Origin: Azohydromonas australica DSM 1124 | GTDB lineage: Bacteria; Pseudomonadota; Gammaproteobacteria; Burkholderiales; Burkholderiaceae_C | Direction: 5' to 3' | NCBI RefSeq assembly: GCF_000430725.1 | Contig: NZ_AUMO01000075.1 | Coordinates: 4,743 to 46,477 of the forward strand | DNA length: 41,735 nucleotides | Made by a program: the position numbers and the translations under genes | Shown here: positions 24,703 to 33,231 of the stretch, one piece after another | Position numbering within the stretch: the first letter of the stretch is position 1 | Layout of the letters: each line of letters begins with the position of its first letter | Notes under the pieces: model-generated | Database searches by the model: none | Told to the model about the DNA's origin: nothing | Seen by the model: only the letters and a program-made list of their open reading frames with translations

Positions 24703-25701
24703 TCAGCCAAGCAGCTTCTCGACGAACTCCCTGAGCCGCTTTTCCTTTGCGTCACCAAGAACGCCAGCCTTGAGGCGCAACGTCACGTTGCCCTTGGCGT
24801 CCTTGTCCCAGCTTCCCAATTGCTTCCCGCCAACCATCAAGGGAGTCCTCGCAGCTGCGGGCGTCACGGTGGACTCATTGCCCATGAGCCGATCCAGGAC
24901 GTCCCTGGCCGGCAGCTTCGGCTCCATGGCGGCCAGCTCACGCGCCCGGTCGAGCACGGCTTTGGCGTCACGCTCCAGGGCCGGATTGATCGTATCGAGC
25001 GAGCGGTACTGCAGCTCCAGCGGCGACGCGAAGGCACCGATGATCTCGTCCGGGAGCGAGGCCAACTGGATGGCACGACTGACGTTGCCGCTCTGTGCAC
25101 CGATGGCCGACGCCAACTGGCGCTGTGAAGCAAACAGGCCCATTTCCAGCGCCCGCTTGTACATCATCCCCTGCTCCCACGGAGAAAGGTTCTGACGCTC
25201 CCGGTTCTCGCGATCCATCTCCGCGAACAGCCGCGAGTCGTTCATCTCCTCGACGATGGCGGCCACTTGCAGACCCAGCTCCAGGCAGGCGCGGTGACGG
25301 CGGTGTCCGTAGGCGATCTCGTATTCCGGGGACTGCCCGGGCTGCACCGGCAGCGGACGGACCTTGATGGGCTGGACGTTGCGCCCGGCATCGGCGATCT
25401 CCGCCTTGAGCGTGGCGAACTCGGGTCCCGAGAAAGACAGGGCGTGCCGGTTGGCCCAGCGGCTGGGCTTGACCAGCTTCGGGTCCAGGAACTCCACGAA
25501 CGTGGCGTCCTCGAACTTCTGCAGCTTGGCCTTGAGCGCCCGGTTCTCGGCCTCCACGCCGCGGCCAAGGGCCAGCGACGCACTGATGGCGCCCATGGCC
25601 GTGCGCGGCTTGTCGGCCACCGGCGCGGGAGCAGGGGACGTCGCGTCGTCTTCGTCCTCGTCGAAGTTGATGCCCTTGGCCTTTTCCGTCAGTTTGCTCA
25701 T
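24703..25701 (-). CDS. parB: ParB-family partition protein
   Basis: 332 residues. An acidic N-terminal stretch is followed by the ParB/Srx nucleotide-binding domain with NVQPIKVRPLP and GHRRHRACLELG (the GERRxRA motif, here GHRR, 132-138), ENRERQNLSPWEQG (165-178), and a central helix-turn-helix (SQRQLASAIGAQSGNVSRAI, about 192-211). The C-terminus would dimerise. ParB binds centromere sites and spreads as a CTP-dependent clamp. The ATG at 25701 overlaps the parA stop (ATGA), so the pair is coupled. The likely targets are the three palindromes beyond its terminator. It is a plasmid/chromid type, not the chromosomal ParB. Confidence 0.93.
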   Translation of the reverse strand: MSKLTEKAKGINFDEDEDDATSPAPAPVADKPRTAMGAISASLALGRGVEAENRALKAKLQKFEDATFVEFLDPKLVKPSRWANRHALSFSGPEFATLKAEIADAGRNVQPIKVRPLPVQPGQSPEYEIAYGHRRHRACLELGLQVAAIVEEMNDSRLFAEMDRENRERQNLSPWEQGMMYKRALEMGLFASQRQLASAIGAQSGNVSRAIQLASLPDEIIGAFASPLELQYRSLDTINPALERDAKAVLDRARELAAMEPKLPARDVLDRLMGNESTVTPAAARTPLMVGGKQLGSWDKDAKGNVTLRLKAGVLGDAKEKRLREFVEKLLG

Positions 25702-26900
25702 GCCTGCGCCTCCTCCACCGCGACGACTTGGCGCAGCCACGCACCGACCATCTGCGATTCCACGGTCTCGACGAACTGGTCATAGGCATCGAGCGCGCGC
25801 TTGATCGTCTTGCTGCCGGCGGATCCGGGCTTCATGTCGTAGACCGAGCCGAACTCCGCGCTGGCGGACGCAGCCGTGGAAGTCTTGGGGATCTCGAAGG
25901 GCAGGACCTTGGCGCCATACGCGGCGCTGATCCACTCGCGCACGACGCTCGTGGCGATGTCGCTTGCATCCACCTTGGCCAGCAGGACGTCGATGAACTC
26001 GAATTTCTTGGTCTTGCCGCGGGAGACCAGTTCCTTGGTCAGGTCGTAGAACAGGTCCCAGAACTGGACACTGGAGGCGAAGTCCAGTGCATTGGGCGGC
26101 AGCGGCGTGATGACGCCGTCCGAAGCCATCATGGCATTGATGGTGACGTACGACAGGGCAGGGGGGGTGTCGATGATGATGACGTCGTAATCCTGGCGCG
26201 CCTGCTCGATACCATAGTGCAGAACGTTCCAGAACTGGAACGACGGGCCCTCGTCGCGCTGGCGGCCCGGCAGGGCGAACTCCGCGCTGAAAAGCACCGA
26301 CGTCGCCGGTACCAAGTCGATGCCATCCCAGTAGGTCGGACGGATGGCGTACTCGATGCTTTCCTCCTCGCCCAGGCACAGCGGCAGGATGGTGTGCTGG
26401 GCCTCGACCTCGGCATCCGGCAGGATGCCAAAGAGCGTGGTGAGGCTGCCTTGCGGATCGCAGTCGATCACGAGGACCTTGTGTCCGCGGATGCTCAGGC
26501 CCTGGGCCAGCGTCACGGCCGTGGTCGTCTTGGTGACGCCCCCCTTGAAGTTGGCCACCGCGATGGTGATGGCCTCGGCATTCTCCGGGCGCAGCCGCAG
26601 CTTGCGCAGCTCACGCGCCCACTGCCGAACCTCCGGGAGCTGGAATTCGCGCCTGGTACCCGCCGCGTTGAGGCCGCCGCCGGGCAGCTCACCCTTCTTG
26701 GCGCGGTAGTCCACCTGCCGGGTGTCGAGGTTCACCAAGCTGCCCAGCTGCGCGGGCGAGAAACGTGGCGCTTCCTTGGTGGCATTGGGAGCCAGCATCG
26801 CCTTCCTCACGCGAGCAAGGATCTTCTTGGCTCTTTCTGCCTGCGAGCCGATATCCGCAAGTTCCACCTGCTCTCGGCCTTCAACCACGATATTGGTCAT
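25698..26900 (-). CDS. parA: ParA-family partition ATPase with N-terminal HTH
   Basis: 400 residues. The N-terminal third (about 1-105) holds a MerR-like or winged helix segment (FSPAQLGSLVNLDTRQVDYR), as in type Ia plasmid ParAs that repress their own operon. The deviant Walker A is KGGVTKTT (119-126), A' is DCDPQGSLT and Walker B is DVIIIDTPP. It drives segregation with ParB on the nucleoid. AGGA lies seven bases before the ATG at 26900. The gene is divergent from rep across the iteron origin. A TACAAT at 26928-26933 (minus) could be its -10 box, but no good -35 box is seen. Confidence 0.95.
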   Translation of the reverse strand: MTNIVVEGREQVELADIGSQAERAKKILARVRKAMLAPNATKEAPRFSPAQLGSLVNLDTRQVDYRAKKGELPGGGLNAAGTRREFQLPEVRQWARELRKLRLRPENAEAITIAVANFKGGVTKTTTAVTLAQGLSIRGHKVLVIDCDPQGSLTTLFGILPDAEVEAQHTILPLCLGEEESIEYAIRPTYWDGIDLVPATSVLFSAEFALPGRQRDEGPSFQFWNVLHYGIEQARQDYDVIIIDTPPALSYVTINAMMASDGVITPLPPNALDFASSVQFWDLFYDLTKELVSRGKTKKFEFIDVLLAKVDASDIATSVVREWISAAYGAKVLPFEIPKTSTAASASAEFGSVYDMKPGSAGSKTIKRALDAYDQFVETVESQMVGAWLRQVVAVEEAQA

Positions 26901-27049
26901 CTAGCTTCCTGTGGTTTGTTTGAGCAGATTGTATGTTCGAAGCGGCCTTAGACCGTGAACACACAAATCGGTCGGGCTACAGGGCCAAAGCCACACTTGG
27001 CGGACATTGCCGCTGTCTGTGCATGACGCCTGATCCAAGAACGCCAGAT

Positions 27050-27125
27050 CTTCAATACGTTTGACTTGTTTAGATAGTTTGATTTCCAAAAAAATCATGC
27101 AGGTCAATGAGTTGGATAACTTGAT
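27050..27125. other. AT-rich unwinding stretch of the origin
   Basis: About two thirds A+T (including TTTAGATAGTTTGATTTCC and a run of A) in a replicon of high G+C. It lies between the inverted iteron and the first direct iteron, where the strands of an iteron origin usually open. It also contains AGGTCAATGAGTTGGATAAC. Confidence 0.6.
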
Positions 27126-27232
27126 GTCCGCCAAGTGCGGCTTGCTCGTCCGGTGACTGTGGCTTGTGCGTCCGCCAAACGTGGCATGGCTGTCCGGCAT
27201 ATGTGGTCGGTGTCCGGCTCCTGAGGCCGAAG

Positions 27233-27241
27233 TTATCCACA
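27233..27241 (+). promoter_or_regulatory. DnaA box
   Basis: TTATCCACA is a perfect match to the strongest E. coli DnaA box (R1). It lies between the fifth and sixth direct iterons and is the only perfect copy I noticed in the origin. It suggests that DnaA helps the plasmid initiator open the origin. Confidence 0.8.
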
Positions 27242-27364
27242 ACCGCGGCGCCCAGAGATTGATGGCCCCTGTCCGGCAAGTGTGGCTTGGAATGGCCGCG
27301 AAGGGTGCGGCGGCCGGCAGGGGGCAGCCACATGCCAGGAATACCGGGCAAGCTGGATCGAGCC

Positions 27365-28798
27365 ATGGTGTCCAACCTGCTTGGACTTACACTAGTGGCC
27401 ATGCCAAAGCCTGCAAAGGAGAAGCCGCAAGTTCCCTCGGCGGTCCCGTCCGGAGCGTCCGGGACGTTGAGCAAGTCTGTCTTCGCGCTGGCCATCGAGC
27501 CGCTGACGATGGCGCTCACGGTCACGGGTCGCAAGGCCTACGACGTGATGCTGTGGCTGGCGCAGCGCAGCACTCCCAATGCCGATGGGGGCTACACCAG
27601 CCCGGTAAGCACCATCCTCAGGAGCTACGGGTCCACCACCAAAGCTTCCGAGCGCGTGCAGCGGTACATCGAGCAGATGGTGCAGACGACCGTCGTGTGG
27701 CGGCCGCTGGCTGCCAGTGAGCAGGGCACCATGCTGCTCGACGGCTTCGAGAATGGAGCAGCGCCGCCCATCACGGACGAGGCGCGCACCTTCGCGTTGC
27801 TGGCCGAGGCGCGCCTGTTCATGCGCGGTGGCGAGGCCTGGGTGACCTGGTACTACCCGCCGTCCATCAAGGAGCAGCTCATCAACCCCGAACGCTGGGC
27901 CCAGATCGAGCTCAACTCGATCGCCCGGCTCTCGACCTACACGGCCGTGGCGCTGTACGAGATCTGCGCGCGCTACAAGGACAGCCCCGGTGGATTGACG
28001 AGCCGGCACGACCCGGACTTCTGGACCCGGGTGTTGCGCGAGGGGGGCGGCTTGAAGCCGCGGGAATTCCGCAAGTTCAAGAACGAGCTGCTGGTGCCGG
28101 CCATCGGGGAAATCAACGACAAGACCGAGATCGTGGTGGAACTGGTGGAGCACCGGGAGCAGACGCAGCTGGTGTCGGTGCAGTTCAAGGTCGCTCGGCG
28201 GCCGCGCGAGAAGCCGCGCATTCCCGAGCCGGCCGACGTGACGCAAGCCCTGCGCGCGGGCAAGCTGGGCCTGCGCGAGGAGGATCTCGACGCTCTGGTG
28301 CTGCGCTACGGTGACTTAAGGGTCAACGAGGCGCTGGACGCTCTGGAGAGCTATGTCGAGAACCCGAACGCGGCGCGGATCAACAACAGGCTGGCATACC
28401 TCAAGGCCATCCTGGCCAACAAGGAGCCGCAGCCTTGCGCTCCGGCCGCCAATGCGCCAGACAAGGACAAGGCCGTCGTGTTGCAGGACCCACGCAAGGA
28501 CCAGGAGGAACTGGCCCTTGCGTGGAAGGCAAGCCGCATGCGCCAGCTCCGCGCGGAGTTCGCCGAACTGTCACAGGAGGAGAAGGTGCGCTGGATCGAC
28601 GAGGCCGCACCGGTCATCCTGGGTTCCGTCGCCACGCCGGGCATCCGGCGCCGCCTGGCTGACAAGGACTGGGAGTCGCCGCTCATCAGCCGCGTCGTAC
28701 TGGACGTGTATGGCAAGGGGCGCTACGGCAGCCAGTGGCTGGAGCCCAGCGAATTGGACCTGATGTTGTTCTCCGCGGCCGAAGGACGGGCGCAATGA
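27365..28798 (+). CDS. Rep_3-family replication initiator protein
   Basis: 477 residues from the ATG at 27365; the ATG at 27401 (MPKPAKEKPQ) is an alternative, and neither has a strong ribosome binding site. The first domain (from SVFALAIEPLTMALTVTGRK) and the segment ELNSIARLSTYTAVALYEIC fit the two winged-helix domains of Rep_3 initiators, which bind iterons as monomers and repress as dimers. The C-terminal 180 residues are an extension rich in charged helices, longer than in small plasmid Reps and as seen in larger betaproteobacterial replicons. It lies beside the iterons and divergent from parAB, which supports the call. Confidence 0.88.
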   Translation: MVSNLLGLTLVAMPKPAKEKPQVPSAVPSGASGTLSKSVFALAIEPLTMALTVTGRKAYDVMLWLAQRSTPNADGGYTSPVSTILRSYGSTTKASERVQRYIEQMVQTTVVWRPLAASEQGTMLLDGFENGAAPPITDEARTFALLAEARLFMRGGEAWVTWYYPPSIKEQLINPERWAQIELNSIARLSTYTAVALYEICARYKDSPGGLTSRHDPDFWTRVLREGGGLKPREFRKFKNELLVPAIGEINDKTEIVVELVEHREQTQLVSVQFKVARRPREKPRIPEPADVTQALRAGKLGLREEDLDALVLRYGDLRVNEALDALESYVENPNAARINNRLAYLKAILANKEPQPCAPAANAPDKDKAVVLQDPRKDQEELALAWKASRMRQLRAEFAELSQEEKVRWIDEAAPVILGSVATPGIRRRLADKDWESPLISRVVLDVYGKGRYGSQWLEPSELDLMLFSAAEGRAQ

Positions 28799-28832
28799 GA
28801 AGCGCCCGCAAGCAGACGACGGCCGGCCCTCT

Positions 28833-28855
28833 GCCCGCTCAGTGGTGGAGCGGGC
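28833..28855 (+). terminator. Hairpin after rep
   Basis: GCCCGCTC (28833-28840) and GAGCGGGC (28848-28855) form a perfect 8-bp stem with a seven-base loop 34 bases after the rep stop codon. There is no T-run; possible terminator only. Confidence 0.4.
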
Positions 28856-28995
28856 GGGTACCGGACTTTGGATGGCCGAACAGCTCGAAGCGGGGTTCGG
28901 GACGTCACCCGAGCCGCCACGAGCGGACCGGCGGTATGCCTGCTGTTTAGCAGTTCAGCGCCCGGGAGGCGTCCATACCGTCTACTTGGCCGGCA

Positions 28996-29030
28996 ATGCA
29001 ACATCTCGACGTTGCCTCGACATGTTGCAT
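28996..29030. repeat. Inverted repeat with an internal direct repeat at the replicon/catabolic boundary
   Basis: ATGCAACAT (28996-29004) and ATGTTGCAT (29022-29030) are perfect complements. The 17-base middle contains CTCGAC twice around GTTGC. It sits five bases beyond the end of the minus-strand Bug gene, where a terminator would be expected, but has no T-run. It could instead be a protein-binding site. Confidence 0.5.
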
Positions 29031-29035
29031 CGGCC

Positions 29036-30004
29036 TCAATCCAGGCGGGCACCCGTGGCCTGCACCACCGGCTCCCATTTCTTCATCTCGTTGCGTATGT
29101 AGGCGTTGTACTCGTCCGGGCTCGTGGCCAGCGGTTCCTGGCCGATGCTGCGGATGCGCTCAGCGACTTCGGGCAGCTTCATCACCGCGGCGAAGTCGTC
29201 GCGAATGCGGCTCACCAGGGCCGGCGGTGTGCCGCTGCGCGCAACAAGACCGAAGACGCCGGAGAAGTCGTAGCCCGGCGCAACGCTGGGGAACAGTGGC
29301 ACGCCGGGCGTCAGTTCGGCCGGAGTGGCACCGAGCGTGCCGATCAGCTTGAGCTTGCCGCTCTTGACATGCTCCAGGGTGCTCTGCAGCACGGGGTCCA
29401 CCATCAGCAGCGTATGCCCGCCGATCAGATCGTTGATGGCTTGCGCGCTGCCCTTGTAGGGCACGTACTGCATCTTCACGCCCGTCTTCATCTCCAGCAG
29501 CGCCATGCCGAGGTAGCTTTGCGTGGTTGCCGAGGCGTAAGCCACCTTGCCCGGATTGCGCTTGGCCAGCGAGATCAGTTCGGCCGGCGTGCTCGCGGGC
29601 AGCGAGGGATGCGCGTACAGCGCCATGTGGAACCGGGTGAGCGCCATGACCCCGGTCAGGTCCTTGAGCGTGTCGTAGGGCAGCTTGCTGGACAGCAGCG
29701 GATTGGTGACATGTGAACCGGTCACGATGCCCAGCACGTGGCCGTCAGGCTTTGATTTGGCCACCGCATCGGTGCCGAGGGCGGTATTCGCGCCCGGCCG
29801 GTTTTCCACCAGAACCGGTTGTTTCCAGCGCTCGGCCAGCTTGTCTCCCATGAGGCGAGCGAGCGCATCGGTGGCGCCGCCTGGCGGAAACGGCACGATC
29901 AGGCGCACCGGCTTTTCAGGAAAGGCCTGGGCCCATGCAGGCGCCGCGGCGGCAAAGCTCAACGCGGCGGCGGCCACGGTGAACAGGCGTTGGATCGGGT
30001 TCAC
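29036..30004 (-). CDS. Bug/TctC-family periplasmic solute-binding protein (A)
   Basis: 322 residues. A signal peptide (ending PAWAQ) is followed by the Bug fold: FPEKPVRLIVPFPPGGATD, ENRPGANTALGTDAVAKSKP, LPYDTLKDLTGV and VPYKGSAQAINDLIGGH. Bug proteins bind carboxylates between two lobes and feed tripartite tricarboxylate transporters. The GTG at 30004 is chosen because AGGAG lies seven bases upstream; the frame can reach an ATG at 30025 but with no ribosome binding site. It is the last gene of the minus-strand catabolic operon, 32 bases after the next Bug gene. No TctA or TctB gene is in the window. Confidence 0.93.
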   Translation of the reverse strand: MNPIQRLFTVAAAALSFAAAAPAWAQAFPEKPVRLIVPFPPGGATDALARLMGDKLAERWKQPVLVENRPGANTALGTDAVAKSKPDGHVLGIVTGSHVTNPLLSSKLPYDTLKDLTGVMALTRFHMALYAHPSLPASTPAELISLAKRNPGKVAYASATTQSYLGMALLEMKTGVKMQYVPYKGSAQAINDLIGGHTLLMVDPVLQSTLEHVKSGKLKLIGTLGATPAELTPGVPLFPSVAPGYDFSGVFGLVARSGTPPALVSRIRDDFAAVMKLPEVAERIRSIGQEPLATSPDEYNAYIRNEMKKWEPVVQATGARLD

Positions 30005-30036
30005 GCAATGTCTCCTGAACGTCATGCGATGCGGCG

Positions 30037-30990
30037 TCACTCGAACCGGATGTGGTTGTCCTTCACGATCCGGTTGAAGCTGTCGTACTGCTCCTTGAAG
30101 AAGGCGGCGAACTCGGACGCTCCCATGCCGTAGCCCTCGAAGCCCTGCGCAGCGAGCTGCTCCCTCACGTCGCTGCGCCTGAGTGCGGCCTGCAGTTCGC
30201 CGTTGAGCTTCGCAACGGTTTCCGGCGGCATGCCGGCCGGGCCGAAGACGCCCGCCCAGGCCCGGATGGTCAGCTCGCCCAGGCCGGCCTCGGCTGCAGT
30301 GGCCACCTCGGGCAGCAGCGGGCTGCGTTGCGGCTGCAGGGTGAGCAGCGCCTTCGCGCGGCCGTCCTTCACGAAGGCTGGCGCCGAGGTGCCGGTAGTC
30401 CAGATCATGTGGACATGGCCGCCGACCAGGTCGGTCAACGCGGGCACGTCGCCCTTGTAGCGCACGTACACGGCCTTGCGCGGCCCGAGCAGCTGGATCA
30501 TGGCCAGCTGCGCCGCGCTGTTGCTGAAGGCAGCGTTGTACCGGTCGGGATGCGCGGCCACCTCATCCAGCAGCGCCTTGACGTGGTCGGCCTTCACTGC
30601 GGGGCTGGTGACGAGGAACATCGAGAACTGCCCCGCCGAGCTGATGGGCGTGAAGGCCTTGAACGGGTCGTACGGTGGCTTGGCGCGTGTCGAGGGCACC
30701 TGGACCAAGGCGGTGTTGGTGCCCCACAGCAGGGTGTGTCCATCGGGCGCAGCGCGCTGCACGTCCTGCGCGGCCAGGATGCCGTCGGCACCGGGCTTGT
30801 TCTCCACGATCACCTGCTGGCCCAGCTGCCGGCCCAGTGCCTGCGCAATCACGCGAGCAATGCTGTCGGCCGCGCCGCCGGGCGCAAAGCCCACCACCAG
30901 GCGCACGGGGCGACCCGCTGTGCCCTGGCTCCACACGCTGGTGGCCAAGGCGCTGGCCGGGAGCGCAAGAACGGTTCGGCGTCTCAACAT
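30037..30990 (-). CDS. Bug/TctC-family periplasmic solute-binding protein (B)
   Basis: 317 residues from the ATG at 30990, which has GGAG eight bases upstream. The signal peptide (MLRRRTVLALPASALATSVW) has an arginine-rich start but only one partial twin-arginine feature. Bug motifs are PVRLVVGFAPGGAADSIARV, ENKPGADGILAAQDVQRAAP and YVRYKGDVPALTDLVGGHVH. It is clearly diverged from Bug protein A beside it, so the two probably bind different ligands. It lies 104 bases downstream of the IlvD-like gene. Confidence 0.92.
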   Translation of the reverse strand: MLRRRTVLALPASALATSVWSQGTAGRPVRLVVGFAPGGAADSIARVIAQALGRQLGQQVIVENKPGADGILAAQDVQRAAPDGHTLLWGTNTALVQVPSTRAKPPYDPFKAFTPISSAGQFSMFLVTSPAVKADHVKALLDEVAAHPDRYNAAFSNSAAQLAMIQLLGPRKAVYVRYKGDVPALTDLVGGHVHMIWTTGTSAPAFVKDGRAKALLTLQPQRSPLLPEVATAAEAGLGELTIRAWAGVFGPAGMPPETVAKLNGELQAALRRSDVREQLAAQGFEGYGMGASEFAAFFKEQYDSFNRIVKDNHIRFE

Positions 30991-31094
30991 GGGTCTCACT
31001 CCACAAGGTGGTCAACACAAGACGAGTCCTCGCCTGCCCGCGCGAGCGGGCAGGGCATGCTTTCGTTCGGTACGGGCGCGGGGCCGCGCGGGCG

Positions 31095-32795
31095 CTACTT
31101 CGTCTCGCGCACCAGCACGGCGCCTTGGGACAGCGGCCCGACGTTGCGGCGGTAGATCTGCAGCCAGCCGCGGTCGAACAGCGGGGCAGGGGGCTGCCAT
31201 TGGGCGCGGCGCTGCGCCAGCTCGGCATCGCTCAGGTCCACATCGACGCGGCGCGTGTCGAGGTCGATCGTGATCGTGTCGCCGTCACGCACCAGCGCCA
31301 GCGGTCCGCCCAGTGCGGCCTCGGGCGCGACCTCGGCCACGACGAGGCCCTTGCAGACCAGGCCCGAGAGGTGGCCGTCGGTGAGCATCGCGACCTGGTC
31401 GCCAAGGCCCTTGCCGTCGATGCCGAACACGACACGCGACGCACCGCCGCCCATCGCGGGGCCACCGCAAGCGCCGGCGCCGCGCATGACGATCACCTGA
31501 CCGGGGCGCACGCGGCCATCGTTCATTGCCGCCAGCGCCTCGTCCGAGGTCGAGAAGCAGATCGCCGGACCGCTGAAGCGGCGTACCTTGCGCTCGACGA
31601 TGCCGGGCTTGCTCAGCGCCGCCTCGGGCGCAAGGTTGCCCCGCAGCAGGACAACCGCGGGACGCGGCGCCACCGGCCGGCTGGCCGGGCGGATGACTTC
31701 CTCGTCCCGCACCTGGACCGTGCCGAGGTTGTCGGCTACCGTTGCGCCGGAAACCGTCAGCGCGGTGGTGTCCATCAGCGCGCCGAGCTGCTTCATGACG
31801 CCGCGGCAGCCGCCGGCATCCTCGAACTCCTCGATGAAGCGCTCGCCGATCGGGCGGATACCGGCAACGACCGGCGTCTCGGGCCCGAAGCGCTCGAACA
31901 TCGCATAGACGTCGATGTCGCTGCCCGCCTCGGTGGCCACCGCCTGCAGGTGCTTGACCGCGTTGAGCGAGCCGCCGATGGCCAGCACCGCCTTCACCGC
32001 GTTGGCGAACGCACCTTCGCTCAGGATGTCGCGCGGCTTGAGGTCGTCCCACACCATCTGCACGATGCGCGCCCCGGCCGCCCTTGCGTCCTGGAACATC
32101 TTGTCGGACAGGGCGCGCACCGGCGCGCTGCCCGGCAGCGCCAGGCCCAGCGCCTCGCAGGCGACATGCATCGTGTTGGCCGTGCCCAGGCCCGAGCACA
32201 CGCCGGGGGAGCGGATGGCGCAGCGGCTCATCTCCACCACCTCTTCGGCCGGCTTGTTGGCCGTGACGACGTGCATGGAGTGGATGAACACCTCCTCGAT
32301 GTCCACGTGCGCGCCCTTGTACTCGCCGCTGGCCTGGTAGCCGCAGGGCACCAGGATGGTCGGCACGTTCAGGCGCGCCGCGGCCATCAGCTGCCCCGGC
32401 ACCGTCTTGTCGCAGGAGGTCAGGCACACCATGCCGTCGAGCTGCGCCCCTTCCACCGCGACCTCGATGTCGTTGGTGACGAGGTCGCGCGCGGCGAGCA
32501 TGTAGGCGCCCCGCGCACCCGCGCCGGTGACGAAGTCGCTCGGTGCCGCGGTCCGGATCTCGAAAGGCACGCCGCCGGCGGCGCGGATTGCCTCCTTCAC
32601 GACCTTGGCGACCTGGTCCAGGTGGCTGTAGCAGGCCGCCAGCTCGGAGCTGGAGTTGACGACCGCGATCTTGGGCTTGTCGCAGTCCTCCTCGGGAATG
32701 CCCATCGCCTGCCACTGCGCATTGCGCACGGCCCACAGGTAGGAGCCGCGAGGGAAGTTGCTGCGCAGCTTGCGCTTGGGGGTCTGGTCACTCAT
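31095..32795 (-). CDS. IlvD/Edd-family dehydratase (sugar-acid type)
   Basis: 566 residues. The three iron-sulfur cysteines of the family are present: C55 (ELAACYSHLD), C128 (CLTSCDKTVPG) and C200 (SPGVCSGLGTANTM). The C-terminal swivel carries GGGASRVVFGIDGKGLG and MLTDGHLSGLVCKG. The spacing and the N-terminal AACYSH fit the [2Fe-2S] aldonic-acid dehydratases (such as L-arabinonate dehydratase) and related enzymes better than IlvD of branched-chain synthesis. It removes water from a 2,3-dihydroxy acid to give a 2-keto-3-deoxy acid. Its ATG overlaps the end of the small AcnX gene by eight bases. The substrate is unknown. Confidence 0.9.
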   Translation of the reverse strand: MSDQTPKRKLRSNFPRGSYLWAVRNAQWQAMGIPEEDCDKPKIAVVNSSSELAACYSHLDQVAKVVKEAIRAAGGVPFEIRTAAPSDFVTGAGARGAYMLAARDLVTNDIEVAVEGAQLDGMVCLTSCDKTVPGQLMAAARLNVPTILVPCGYQASGEYKGAHVDIEEVFIHSMHVVTANKPAEEVVEMSRCAIRSPGVCSGLGTANTMHVACEALGLALPGSAPVRALSDKMFQDARAAGARIVQMVWDDLKPRDILSEGAFANAVKAVLAIGGSLNAVKHLQAVATEAGSDIDVYAMFERFGPETPVVAGIRPIGERFIEEFEDAGGCRGVMKQLGALMDTTALTVSGATVADNLGTVQVRDEEVIRPASRPVAPRPAVVLLRGNLAPEAALSKPGIVERKVRRFSGPAICFSTSDEALAAMNDGRVRPGQVIVMRGAGACGGPAMGGGASRVVFGIDGKGLGDQVAMLTDGHLSGLVCKGLVVAEVAPEAALGGPLALVRDGDTITIDLDTRRVDVDLSDAELAQRRAQWQPPAPLFDRGWLQIYRRNVGPLSQGAVLVRETK

Positions 32796-33231
32796 CGGTG
32801 GATCGCCTGGTCACTTCGACGATGCCGCGCTCGGCATCGACACGCACCCAGTCGCCGGTGCGGATCACTTGCAGCGGGTCCTGGTCGAAACCGGTCAGCG
32901 CCGGCGCGCGCGTCACCACGGCGCCGAGCGCGATCTTGGTCGTCATCTCGTTGAACAGCAGGGCCGCCGGCGCGGTGCCCATCAGCCGCGTCATGTGGAA
33001 CTGGTTGGACCAGCCCGACGAGCCCTTGGCGCCTGGAAACACAAGCACCTTGCCGGCGAAGCTCACGCCGCGCAGCGGGTGGCGCGTCTCGATGACGCTG
33101 CCCGTGCGCGGGTCGATGCCGCCCCAGCCCGAGATGCGCTCGGTGGTGACCAGCGCCTCGCCCTCGGCGATGCCGCCGACCACCTTGCGGCCACGCAGCA
33201 CGATGGTGCTGGTTCCTGTCGTCGTGCTCAT
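32788..33231 (-). CDS. Aconitase X small subunit (swivel domain, DUF126)
   Basis: 147 residues. LRGRKVVGGIAEGEALVTTE, VLVFPGAKGSSGWSNQFH (the KGSS loop, 69-72) and NEMTTKIALGAVVTR match the swivelling domain of aconitase X. In characterised AcnX enzymes this domain completes the active site with the large subunit. The start overlaps the stop of the large-subunit gene (ATGA), and the end overlaps the start of the dehydratase gene by eight bases, so all three are translated as a chain. Confidence 0.92.
   Translation of the reverse strand: MSTTTGTSTIVLRGRKVVGGIAEGEALVTTERISGWGGIDPRTGSVIETRHPLRGVSFAGKVLVFPGAKGSSGWSNQFHMTRLMGTAPAALLFNEMTTKIALGAVVTRAPALTGFDQDPLQVIRTGDWVRVDAERGIVEVTRRSTDE

Larger units (their letters stand above)
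26985..27289. repeat. Iteron array of the replication origin (oriV)
   Basis: Six direct copies of a 19-bp element with consensus GTCCGSCAAGTGTGGCTTG start at 27126, 27148, 27170, 27192, 27212 and 27271, and one inverted copy spans 26985-27005. The first four are exactly 22 bp apart, two helical turns, so an initiator would bind them on one face. The copies at 27192 and 27212 are the most diverged. They lie between parA and rep, with an AT-rich stretch and a DnaA box inside. This is the classic layout of an iteron-controlled origin. Confidence 0.88.

Noticed and set aside
30675..32954. 759-codon open frame on the plus strand
   Set aside because: It runs antisense to a Bug gene and the IlvD-like dehydratase gene; its translation is Arg/Ala/Gly-rich noise.
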